A stretch of 6,949 nucleotides of DNA from Planctomycetota bacterium (GTDB lineage: Bacteria > Planctomycetota > PUPC01 > JABMSA01). The notes below the pieces were generated by a model that was not told where the DNA came from, did no database searches, and saw nothing but the letters and a program-made list of their open reading frames with translations. Shown here piece by piece: positions 1 through 5,694 of the stretch (positions are counted from its first letter, which is position 1; the number at the start of each line of letters is the position of its first letter). Both the position numbers and the translations under genes were made by a program. The stretch covers positions 1 through 6,949 of the forward strand of contig JABMSA010000628.1 of the NCBI GenBank assembly GCA_013202185.1, read 5' to 3'.

Positions 1-456
1 GCCGAAGAGATCCCCCAGGCCTTTACCATCCAGGCGGAACGGCGTCGCCGTCAGGCCAACACGGGGTGCCTGTGGGTAGCCCTCGAGGATCTTCCGATAG
101 GTCGTTGCGGTCGCGTGATGACACTCGTCGACGATCACGAGTTGCGCCGGCGGCAGATCCCGCCGAATTAGCGTTTGCACGCTGGCCACCTGGCACCGAC
201 AGAACGGGGCGGCTGGGAAACCGGCCTTGATAATTCCCACGCTCAGTCCATAAGCGCCCAGCCGCGTCGCTGCTTGTTGGATAAGTTCCGTGCGATGGGC
301 CAGCCAGAGGCAACGGACGCCCAGCCGCTCAACAAGGGCAACCCCCATAACAGTCTTGCCCGATCCCGTGGGGGCCACCAAGATGGGATTGAGATGCATC
401 TTCTGCGTAATCTCATCGATGCCTGCTTGCTGGTAAGGTCGCAGCGTGAATCGCAT
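1..456 (-). CDS. Superfamily 2 DEAD/DEAH-type helicase, N-terminal part (runs off the window)
   Basis: This is the first RecA-like domain of an ATP-dependent nucleic-acid helicase, 152 codons from the ATG at 456 to base 1 with no stop. Visible motifs: Q-type start LRPYQQAGI (residues 5-13), Walker A APTGSGKT (28-35), motif Ia WLAHRTELIQ (51-60), motif Ib ASVQTL (91-96), Walker B/motif II DECH (110-113), and motif III TATPF (136-140). Start choice: AAGGA lies 6 nt before the ATG and the QxxR-like region begins within ten residues. The reading frame stays open to the edge. The C-terminal helicase domain must lie beyond the window. In phage replication modules a helicase of this type commonly follows a P-loop ATPase and a DUF669 protein, as here, and it probably unwinds DNA during element replication or recombination. 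An intercistronic inverted repeat (470-530) ends just before its ribosome site. Family assignment is firm; substrate and exact role are inferred. Confidence 0.93.
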   Translation of the reverse strand, partial: MRFTLRPYQQAGIDEITQKMHLNPILVAPTGSGKTVMGVALVERLGVRCLWLAHRTELIQQAATRLGAYGLSVGIIKAGFPAAPFCRCQVASVQTLIRRDLPPAQLVIVDECHHATATTYRKILEGYPQAPRVGLTATPFRLDGKGLGDLFG

Positions 457-469
457 ATCTGTTCCTTGC

Positions 470-530
470 GTTCGGGGGCGGCATATGAACAGCGAAAGGA
501 GACGACAACTGCTTCATGCCGACCCCGAAC
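470..530 (-). repeat. Long intercistronic inverted repeat before the helicase gene
   Basis: Plus-strand bases 470-484 (GTTCGGGGGCGGCAT) and 516-530 (ATGCCGACCCCGAAC) are reverse complements at 14 of 15 positions, with a 31-nt loop. The stem can extend inward through GAA (487-489) pairing with TTC (513-515) after a short bulge. In the mRNA it fills most of the 80-nt gap between the DUF669-like stop and the helicase start, ending 2 nt before the AAGGA ribosome site. It could be a processing site, a translational control structure, or a weak terminator; no U-run follows it. The repeat itself is certain; the role is not known. Confidence 0.6.
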
Positions 531-536
531 TGCAGC

Positions 537-1337
537 TTATGCTGAATTGACCATGCCGGGCGCTTTCGCTTTCACAGCGCCCCAGTCTTCCGAACTGAGG
601 GTTGCCTCGTCCATTTCATCGCCGAAGAGCTCCCGCAGAATGCGGAACCATTCGCGGTCGGTTTCCTCATCCCCCCACTTGGCGGGCACGGCGGCAACGA
701 AGGCCGCCCACGCCTCGCCGTCTGTGCACGCTGGCGGCGCATCCTCCGACTTGCGCGGAACCGGCGGTTTCGGGCGAGACGGTAGCGAGGGCCGACCCGC
801 AGCCTTGCTTGGCGGCACAGGTTTGGTTCCGCCGCCTCGGTGGGCCCGTAGTTTGGCTTGCAGGCGGTTCGATATACGTTGCCGTGTGTCGCTGTCCGCC
901 GGCTCGCCTCCGCCGCCGCCATAGCTCGGCTTGTCCCTGTAGAGGCTCAACCAGCCAACCTTGACCCTCCGCTTGTTCTCGTAGGTGTCGATGTACGTGG
1001 TGATCTGTACCAAGTCGCCGGCCAGATCTCGAGCGTTGTCTTGCAGCCACCACATCGACTTGTCCGCTGTCCAGTTCGGGAACGCGTCTTGAAACTGATC
1101 GATTGTTGAGGTGTTCAGCGGGCGGCCTGTTTGGTTTTCCTTGCCCTTCTTCTCGAAATAGTGGTACCCCGTGATTTCCATTTTCTCAGCACTGACATCA
1201 ACCCATTCCGGGCCGTCGGCCTCGTGAATAATCTCGTATTTGATCACCGCCGTGGCCAGGTTGTTCGGCCCGGTTTCATTGATCACAATGCTTGCGGGGT
1301 ATGCACCCCAGGTTCCGGCGCGGTTACATAAAGGCAT
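537..1337 (-). CDS. DUF669-like phage protein, probable single-stranded-DNA-binding/recombination accessory
   Basis: A 266-residue protein. The N-terminal part (about 1-140) looks like a beta-rich domain: GTWGAYPASIVINETG (8-23), then AVIKYEII (30-37) and a strand-like stretch ending VKVGWLSLYRDKPS (125-138). This layout, with an early G-x-Y turn followed by strands that discuss bound or copied ligand length, resembles DUF669 proteins of phage replication modules, which are suspected to be SSB-like. A glycine run (140-144) and a Pro/Arg/Lys-rich linker (about 145-202) lead to a compact acidic, tryptophan-containing C-terminal segment (203-264), possibly a protein-docking tail. Start choice: the ATG at 1337 overlaps the ATPase stop as TAATG and has GGGGAGGA upstream; the frame extends to 1457 but that part overlaps the ATPase gene and reads as low-quality Arg-rich sequence. 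Context between a Sak4-like ATPase and a helicase supports the call more than the sequence does. It remains a tentative family assignment. Confidence 0.6.
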   Translation of the reverse strand: MPLCNRAGTWGAYPASIVINETGPNNLATAVIKYEIIHEADGPEWVDVSAEKMEITGYHYFEKKGKENQTGRPLNTSTIDQFQDAFPNWTADKSMWWLQDNARDLAGDLVQITTYIDTYENKRRVKVGWLSLYRDKPSYGGGGGEPADSDTRQRISNRLQAKLRAHRGGGTKPVPPSKAAGRPSLPSRPKPPVPRKSEDAPPACTDGEAWAAFVAAVPAKWGDEETDREWFRILRELFGDEMDEATLSSEDWGAVKAKAPGMVNSA

Positions 1338-1351
1338 TATGCGTCCTCCCC
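1335..1351 (-). promoter_or_regulatory. TAATG stop/start overlap with strong ribosome binding site
   Basis: On the minus strand the ATPase stop TAA (1339-1337) shares its final A with the ATG (1337-1335) of the next gene. GGGGAGGA (1351-1344) lies 6 nt before the start, inside the end of the ATPase coding region. This is the classical arrangement for translational coupling, and it fixes the start of the DUF669-like protein and implies the two products are made in linked amounts. Confidence 0.85.
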
Positions 1352-2257
1352 GAACACGGCCTGCCAGACGGTCGTGTCGTAACAGTGGATGTATGGAATC
1401 ATGTCGAGGGATTCGACACCCTCGACCTCGAACAATGGCCGTCGCTTGGCCATGCAATGCGCCTTCTCGCAGGTGTACACGCTACGGGTGCCCTCGCCTT
1501 CGGCTTTCCCCTTCTTCACATCGAGGTCGTAGCCGATGTAGAAGAGGTACGCCAGCCACTCGCGCACTCGCAGGCGAATAGACGCCGCGCCCTTGTTCGT
1601 TGTTTGCAGGCGAGGCTCCCAGCGGATGTAGTCCTCGCCCAGGGGATTGGGCACTGGCGTCGTGCAGTCGTGCATCAGCATAACTACATTCCGCCCGGCC
1701 CGGATGTGCCGCTCGAGATCACTGAGAACGGGCAGCCACACTTCGTACAGATGCGCGTAGCCTTTGCCATAGCCGTAGTCCTCGATCCGGCTGACAAGGT
1801 GGCCTTTCTCGTGCGGGACGGTTGCGAGCGTGTACTTCAACGCCCATTCCTCGGTCAGGGTAGCCGAGTCGATAACGACGGTCTTGATGCCTTCCCATCC
1901 GCTTTCTTGGGCGTTGATGGACTTCCGCAGATCTTCCCAACCAGCCACGTTGCTCACCGGACGAATGTCCAGCTCGCCCTGCTCGACTTGGTCCCTCAGG
2001 TCGGGCAGCGTGCCTTCGAGATCGAAGTAGGCAATCGGCCCGGCCGCGAGCAACGCCAGGGAGGTCTTGCCGACGCCGCCTGGCCCGTACAGGCCGATTC
2101 TTTTCCCGTGCGCGGCAGCGATCGGCTCGAATGCCAGCGTTGCAGTGCCGGCGGCAAGGGGGTCTGCAATGCCCCCTGCTGGTGCGGGCTTGCGTGCTGG
2201 CGGCGGCGCGGTACGTCGTGTCGGTGGTCGCGCCGCTCGCGTTTTCTGTCCAGTCAT
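1337..2257 (-). CDS. P-loop ATPase, Sak4/AAA_24-like phage recombination or replication protein
   Basis: A 306-residue RecA-fold nucleoside triphosphatase. Walker A is GPGGVGKT (58-65) and Walker B is TVVID (126-130), followed by SAT. A later strand, NVVMLMH (190-196), ends in a histidine, as in RecA-like ATPases that sense the gamma-phosphate. The N-terminal 27 residues are Pro/Arg/Lys-rich and probably disordered or DNA-contacting. This size and motif order match the AAA_24 / Sak4-type ATPases of phages, single-strand annealing or RecA-like recombinases that commonly precede a DUF669 protein and a helicase, as here. Start choice: ATG at 2257 has AAAGGAG 4 nt upstream; an in-frame ATG at 2326 would add 23 residues but would run through the 2292-2310 hairpin and lacks a good ribosome site. 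The stop overlaps the next start. ATPase identity is firm; a recombinase role is inferred from family and neighbours, and a general phage nucleotide-binding protein is the alternative. Confidence 0.88.
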   Translation of the reverse strand: MTGQKTRAARPPTRRTAPPPARKPAPAGGIADPLAAGTATLAFEPIAAAHGKRIGLYGPGGVGKTSLALLAAGPIAYFDLEGTLPDLRDQVEQGELDIRPVSNVAGWEDLRKSINAQESGWEGIKTVVIDSATLTEEWALKYTLATVPHEKGHLVSRIEDYGYGKGYAHLYEVWLPVLSDLERHIRAGRNVVMLMHDCTTPVPNPLGEDYIRWEPRLQTTNKGAASIRLRVREWLAYLFYIGYDLDVKKGKAEGEGTRSVYTCEKAHCMAKRRPLFEVEGVESLDMIPYIHCYDTTVWQAVFGEDA

Positions 2258-2291
2258 AAGACTCCTTTCTTCGTAGGTCCCTAAAAGTAGC

Positions 2292-2310
2292 GCGCCGGGT
2301 GCCCCGGCGC
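2292..2310 (-). terminator. Short GC-rich hairpin, possible weak terminator or attenuator
   Basis: GCGCCGGG (2292-2299) and CCCGGCGC (2303-2310) form a perfect 8-bp stem with a 3-nt loop. On the minus strand it is followed by GCTACTTTTAGG, a short and interrupted U-tract. It sits between the DUF1580-like gene and the ATPase gene, 34 bp before the ATPase start. Partial termination here would set the level of the replication module relative to the regulator, but the U-tract is poor, so it may equally be an mRNA-stabilising hairpin. Confidence 0.4.
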
Positions 2311-2359
2311 TGTTGTCTTGCCTCATTGCCCAGATTGCCCTTTTACCCTATGGCCGATG

Positions 2360-2668
2360 TCAGAACCCCTCCTTTGCAAGCGCGGTCTCGACCTCAGTGG
2401 GTTCCCGGTCATGTCTGGGGGATGCGTGCCTGGCAAAGTGTTCGTCGTCAAATGTCGCAGGCTGGATGAACTCCTCAAGTGCTCTGATTGTGGTTATCCG
2501 GCGCCCACCAAGCCTCCACGTTCGAAGCTTCCGGCCTGCAACTCCACGCTGTGCCCACCTGAATACGGTCGATGTGTGTACCTTCCTCTGGCCCTGCAGT
2601 CGCGGGAGGTGCCCCGGCACTTCTCGAAGCGAAAGCAGGGTGTCCCTTTTCAGATCCAAATCCACCAA
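2360..2668 (-). CDS. DUF1580-like helix-turn-helix protein, candidate excisionase/regulator
   Basis: A 102-residue basic protein. Residues 14-68 carry the pattern I recognise from the planctomycete DUF1580 family: an LREVPGHLP helix (14-22), a basic turn GQRKVHTST (26-34), the recognition-helix-like VFRWAQRGV (35-43), a hairpin RKLRTWRLGGRRITT (46-60), and a closing helix ALEEFI (63-68). This is the winged MerR/excisionase-like layout, so DNA binding is expected; the family has no proven function that I know of. The remaining 34 residues are polar tail. Start choice: TTG at 2668 with AGGAG 7 nt upstream; a GTG one codon later is a weaker option because its spacing would be 10 nt. It opens the replication-module operon and lies downstream of a structured leader with a candidate promoter. 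In an element with an integrase it is a reasonable excisionase or early repressor, by inference only. Confidence 0.78.
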   Translation of the reverse strand: MVDLDLKRDTLLSLREVPGHLPRLQGQRKVHTSTVFRWAQRGVAGRKLRTWRLGGRRITTIRALEEFIQPATFDDEHFARHASPRHDREPTEVETALAKEGF

Positions 2669-2686
2669 TGTCCGTCTCCTAAGAAA

Positions 2687-2738
2687 GACCCCCTGCGTTA
2701 TACCTACCGCCTGGAAAAGGAGGCGTCACGCAGGGGTC
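2687..2738 (-). promoter_or_regulatory. Structured leader hairpin upstream of the DUF1580-like gene
   Basis: GACCCCCTGCGT (2687-2698) and ACGCAGGGGTC (2728-2738) pair along 11 bp with one bulged C, and an inner pair CGCCT (2708-2712) with AGGCG (2721-2725) tops it. On the minus strand the stem is followed by TTTCTTAGGAG, so a pyrimidine-rich tail and then the ribosome site. The inner arm CCGCCTGG (2707-2714) is also complementary to CCAGGCGG at 2762-2769, giving an alternative fold. This may be a terminator for the upstream gene, an attenuator, or a translation-control leader. Confidence 0.45.
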
Positions 2739-2779
2739 GCATTCTCAAAGCGTGCTACCGTCCAGGCGGCTATTCCTGA

Positions 2780-2808
2780 ACAATACACGCTTTTCCGATT
2801 ACGAACAA
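2780..2808 (-). promoter_or_regulatory. Candidate promoter for the DUF1580/replication operon
   Basis: Read on the minus strand, TTGTTC (2808-2803) and TATTGT (2785-2780) are separated by exactly 17 nt, fitting a sigma-70-like -35/-10 pair at 3 and 4 matches of 6. A start near 2773 would give a leader of about 105 nt before the TTG start. Planctomycete promoters are poorly conserved and this match is modest, so it is a candidate only; the overlapping palindrome at 2804-2820 makes it more believable as a controlled promoter. Confidence 0.3.
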
Positions 2809-2820
2809 TTGGGGATTGTT
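2804..2820. promoter_or_regulatory. Operator-like palindrome overlapping the candidate -35
   Basis: AACAAT (2804-2809) and ATTGTT (2815-2820) are perfect reverse complements separated by TGGGG. The left arm overlaps the candidate -35 box. A related half-site, GAACAAT, recurs at 2778-2784, 25 bp from the copy at 2803-2809. This geometry suits a dimeric repressor blocking RNA polymerase; the DUF1580-like protein encoded just downstream is an obvious candidate ligand, but nothing in the sequence proves that. Confidence 0.35.
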
Positions 2821-2879
2821 GTGGAAGTTGTGCGCTGACAGACATCGGGCGTTGTAAGTGATGGTGGGAAAAAGAGTTG

Positions 2880-2919
2880 CGGTTATTGCGGCAGCTTGTT
2901 GTGGGCAGTTATTGTGGGG
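2880..2919. repeat. Three short tandem imperfect repeats of about 13-14 bp
   Basis: Three adjacent units read on the plus strand: CGGTTATTGCGG (about 2880-2891), CAGCTTGTTGTGGG (2892-2905) and CAGTTATTGTGGGG (2906-2919). The last two differ by one inserted C, one G/A substitution and end length. A further TTGTTGTGG core lies apart at 2816-2824. The array ends immediately beside the stop codon of the 920-residue protein. Iteron-like or multi-site operator arrays look like this, but three copies are few and the sequence is G/T-rich, so chance or simple slippage is possible. Confidence 0.4.
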
Positions 2920-5682
2920 CTATTCTTCGTCCGTCTGCTCAAGTTTGTATGGTCGGTTTCCGATTCTCATCCCCTCGTCTCGGAGAGCGCCGATAGCTTT
3001 GCTCAGCGTGCTGCGTTTCTCTTCATGCGTATCCCCTGTCACCCGCGTGTCTCTTTCAACAGCCTTTATCAACTCAAGTCCGTCGGCAAACCCTGGCCCC
3101 CCCTCTTCGGAGTCCTTTTCCAGGAGTTCCCTTACCTTCTTCTTGATCCGTTTGGCCACCCGGCGGTCCTTCGTCTTGGGCTGTTTGAGGGCAGCATTGC
3201 GCCTGCGATCAGCCGACAGGCTTTGTTCCTGTTTGTCCTCTTCCGTCAGAGAACGCGACTGGCTTGTCCCGGACGAGCCTGCGGGCGCCGTAGGTTTCAA
3301 GTCTGAGCTGCCGAGAACACGTTTCATGTCTAGACCGGCTTCGGCGTGTAGCACGAGACGTTTGATAAAGGAATGATATTCCAGCCTGATCGGCACAACA
3401 AGATCATCTCTGAACCACTTAGCAAGGGCTTCGTTGACACGTTGGTAGAACTCCATGTAGAACGCTTGCAGCTTCTCTGTCCGCAACCAGAATTGATCCA
3501 AGGCATTGTCCAACGCTGCTCGCCACGGCTGTCCGATCGCTTGGTAATACTGATAATATCTGGGAAGTTGCGCAAACTCCGTGATAGCCAATAGATCCTT
3601 GCGCGTCAAGTCCATTGTCGCATTCGTGAGTTCATTTTCGAAGTGCCCAATGCACTCAATTAGGTCAGATATTCCCCCAGGGAGCATGCCCGGGTCATCA
3701 CCAAGGATCTGGCCTGTCCGGACATCGAACGCAGTGTAAAAGCGATCCATTCGCAGATAGAAGTCCATGTCCTTTGCCGAGAGGGTCTCAGCCAGCAGGT
3801 CTAGGCACTCTTGCCACAGATCTTGGGCTGTTCCGCGGCGAAGATTATGAAGTAGTTGCTTGAGAATGTTGATCTTGAGGTCGAAAATCTTCGGCCGTTC
3901 GTTTTCAAGGCGTTCCGCGTCTTCTGGCGCGATGGACTCCATGAGCATGGCCTCTTCGTAAGAGACGGAGCTAAACGGTTGTTCGTCTACCGTATGGCAC
4001 TTGGGGTCGGAGCTGACGGGTTGTCCATCCAAGATCACTGGCAGACCATAAGGCGTCCATTCGTAGAGGATCTCCATATCGCCGGAATCGTTCCGGTGCC
4101 ATTGAGTGCTCCGTGGTTGCTTGACATGGTACAGCTTCCCTAGGCACATGTCGAACCACCAGAAGTGACTGAACTCCGTGTGGGGATGTCCGGTCTTAAG
4201 CAGGTGTTGCCTGTTCCGTTCCAAGTGTGCTATGAAAGCTTCAGTCGCTTGGGTCAGTTCATCTAGCGTATAAAGGGGAGTGGACGCACCGCGCAGGTGG
4301 ACCAGAGCCGCGCCCCGATAGACTATGGCCTGGAATACGTTGGGCTCTTTCTCAAAAAAGTCCAGCGCTTGAACCGGCTCGCCCTCCAGCATTGCGAGTT
4401 CCAACCTGAACGACAGCCTTTCGAGTCTTTGTTGCAAGGGCCGCTCGCAAAGATCATCAGGTTCCAACCCGTAACGACGAAGCGCCTCCTCCCTTCGCTT
4501 GGGATCCAATAAACGGTGAAATAGCCTTTCCACTCTAGTCGCATCCAGGCCGTACTTTTGCGCAAGAGACCCAGCGCTTTCGCGTACGCAATCAGGGTCA
4601 GACATGCACCCCATCCCGTCTCGCCGCGCCGCTCCCGACTGGCTTGCTCTGACGTCTGGCATTTCAGTGCTCACCGTCTCGGCGCTCTCACTTGGTCTCA
4701 ACGTGCTGCCATTATCGTGGGCGCCCGGCTCTCGTTTCTTTGCGGGGAGAGGTTCCAGCGAGGCCGGGGGGCTGCTTGGTGGCTTCGGGGCATGGCTGGC
4801 AAGGTCCAACTCATCGGGCAAATACGTGCTTCTTGAGAAGAAGCTCAAGGCATCCCTGATGTTCTCGAAGAACGACACGTCACGGTCTTCTTGCGGCCTC
4901 CGCAGAATGTGCTCGCGAAACCGCTCCAGCCGGCTCCTTGCCACGTTGTGGAACAGGCTGTAGTTAGGCGGATCTCGATACGCCAAGATCGTGAGCCCAA
5001 ACCAAAGCCAGGGGATGGTCAGTTGAATCCCGTCCATACACTCGTCCGTGAGTATCCGGCAACTCTCCTGCCAACGCGTTCCCTTGCCATGTGGCGTGTC
5101 ATCCAAGTCAAGGAATGGATGCGCCTCATCATACGACAGAATGCCGTCGCCTCCGAGGTCCCGCAGGAGCTGCATTTTCTTTTCCAGTTCCTGACGGGCT
5201 TCTCTTAGGCGCGTCAAAATCCTTTCCGCGAACGGATCGTGTCGTGAATCGAACCGTTCAGGGAACATATCCGGTTCCCAATGGTTGAATGGATTCTTGA
5301 GATGGCGGGCAAGCTTCGACTTAACCTTCTTTACCCTCTGCGCAAGGGGAACTGGAGGTTCAACGTCATCCCCAGGAATCTCGATGCTTCTCTCCTCAGC
5401 CTTTGCCATCACCAGATCGTATCCGTCGCTCAAGCAGGTGACCGCATCATCATACGCTTGCCGGGCGCGATTGTGGGGCTCCAATTCAACGTGGTTGATT
5501 GATGATAGCAGCAGGCACCCGCACAGATTGTCTGCCCTGATGGCAGCGTGCGCCCACTCAGCAACCGACGGACACCAGTTAGCGCTGCAGTCGAGAACGA
5601 CGGCGTCGTTTGCCTCAACGTAGTTCGGGAAATCGTACGCAAGTCCGTCGGCCTCTTTGCGCAAACGTTCGATATCGACCAT
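2920..5682 (-). CDS. Uncharacterised 920-residue multi-domain protein coupled to the integrase
   Basis: I do not recognise this protein. It is one uninterrupted frame with ATG at 5682 and GAGGA 6 nt upstream. Residues 1-290 are mostly helical with five cysteines in the first 85 residues and a hydrophobic stretch (about 218-235, IPWLWFGLTILAY) that could be a buried helix; no signal peptide is seen, so it is probably cytoplasmic. Residues 291-358 form a Pro/Ser/Ala-rich linker. Residues about 360-790 are a second large region, helical and rich in aromatics, with notable HFWWF (506-510) and LPRYYQYYQ (706-714). A second polar linker (about 790-835) leads to a strongly basic segment, KDRRVAKRIKKKVRELL (838-854), and a final small domain (about 840-915) whose pattern could be a winged helix. 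No P-loop, nuclease or recombinase motif is evident. It is translated just after the integrase and lies in cargo position, so a role in element transfer, regulation or host defence is possible but unproven. Confidence 0.85.
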   Translation of the reverse strand: MVDIERLRKEADGLAYDFPNYVEANDAVVLDCSANWCPSVAEWAHAAIRADNLCGCLLLSSINHVELEPHNRARQAYDDAVTCLSDGYDLVMAKAEERSIEIPGDDVEPPVPLAQRVKKVKSKLARHLKNPFNHWEPDMFPERFDSRHDPFAERILTRLREARQELEKKMQLLRDLGGDGILSYDEAHPFLDLDDTPHGKGTRWQESCRILTDECMDGIQLTIPWLWFGLTILAYRDPPNYSLFHNVARSRLERFREHILRRPQEDRDVSFFENIRDALSFFSRSTYLPDELDLASHAPKPPSSPPASLEPLPAKKREPGAHDNGSTLRPSESAETVSTEMPDVRASQSGAARRDGMGCMSDPDCVRESAGSLAQKYGLDATRVERLFHRLLDPKRREEALRRYGLEPDDLCERPLQQRLERLSFRLELAMLEGEPVQALDFFEKEPNVFQAIVYRGAALVHLRGASTPLYTLDELTQATEAFIAHLERNRQHLLKTGHPHTEFSHFWWFDMCLGKLYHVKQPRSTQWHRNDSGDMEILYEWTPYGLPVILDGQPVSSDPKCHTVDEQPFSSVSYEEAMLMESIAPEDAERLENERPKIFDLKINILKQLLHNLRRGTAQDLWQECLDLLAETLSAKDMDFYLRMDRFYTAFDVRTGQILGDDPGMLPGGISDLIECIGHFENELTNATMDLTRKDLLAITEFAQLPRYYQYYQAIGQPWRAALDNALDQFWLRTEKLQAFYMEFYQRVNEALAKWFRDDLVVPIRLEYHSFIKRLVLHAEAGLDMKRVLGSSDLKPTAPAGSSGTSQSRSLTEEDKQEQSLSADRRRNAALKQPKTKDRRVAKRIKKKVRELLEKDSEEGGPGFADGLELIKAVERDTRVTGDTHEEKRSTLSKAIGALRDEGMRIGNRPYKLEQTDEE

Positions 5683-5694
5683 CCGAATTCCTCA
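5683..5694 (-). promoter_or_regulatory. Ribosome site overlapping the integrase stop codon
   Basis: On the minus strand the integrase stop TGA (5694-5692) is the first part of TGAGGA (5694-5689), so the Shine-Dalgarno GAGGA of the 920-residue protein begins inside the stop codon. Six bases then separate it from the ATG at 5682. A ribosome finishing the integrase is positioned to re-initiate here, tying expression of the two proteins together. Confidence 0.8.

Noticed and set aside
175..924. Open frame of 249 codons on the plus strand
   Set aside because: It spans the helicase start, a gap and the C-terminal part of the DUF669-like gene on the other strand; its composition is Ser/Arg/Pro-rich shadow sequence with no ribosome site.
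1338..1457. N-terminal extension of the DUF669-like protein by 40 residues
   Set aside because: It lies wholly inside the ATPase gene, and the ATG at 1337 has both a TAATG overlap and a strong ribosome site.
1292..2284. Long open frame of 330 codons on the plus strand
   Set aside because: It is exactly antisense to the ATPase gene, shows no recognisable motif, and is explained by the high GC content of the opposite-strand coding sequence.
2258..2326. N-terminal extension of the ATPase by 23 residues
   Set aside because: The upstream ATG has a poor ribosome site and the extension would be coded by the 2292-2310 hairpin; the ATG at 2257 follows AAAGGAG.
2726..2845. Small minus-strand frame of 39 residues in the non-coding region
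   Set aside because: It has no Shine-Dalgarno, no recognisable pattern, and overlaps the candidate promoter and leader structures.
2313..2861. Plus-strand frames of 153 and 182 codons
   Set aside because: They overlap the DUF1580-like gene on the opposite strand, whose helix-turn-helix pattern and ribosome site are much better supported.
2816..2917. DnaA boxes in the repeat region
   Set aside because: The TTRTTGTGG cores do not match the TTATCCACA consensus, so an origin cannot be claimed on that basis.
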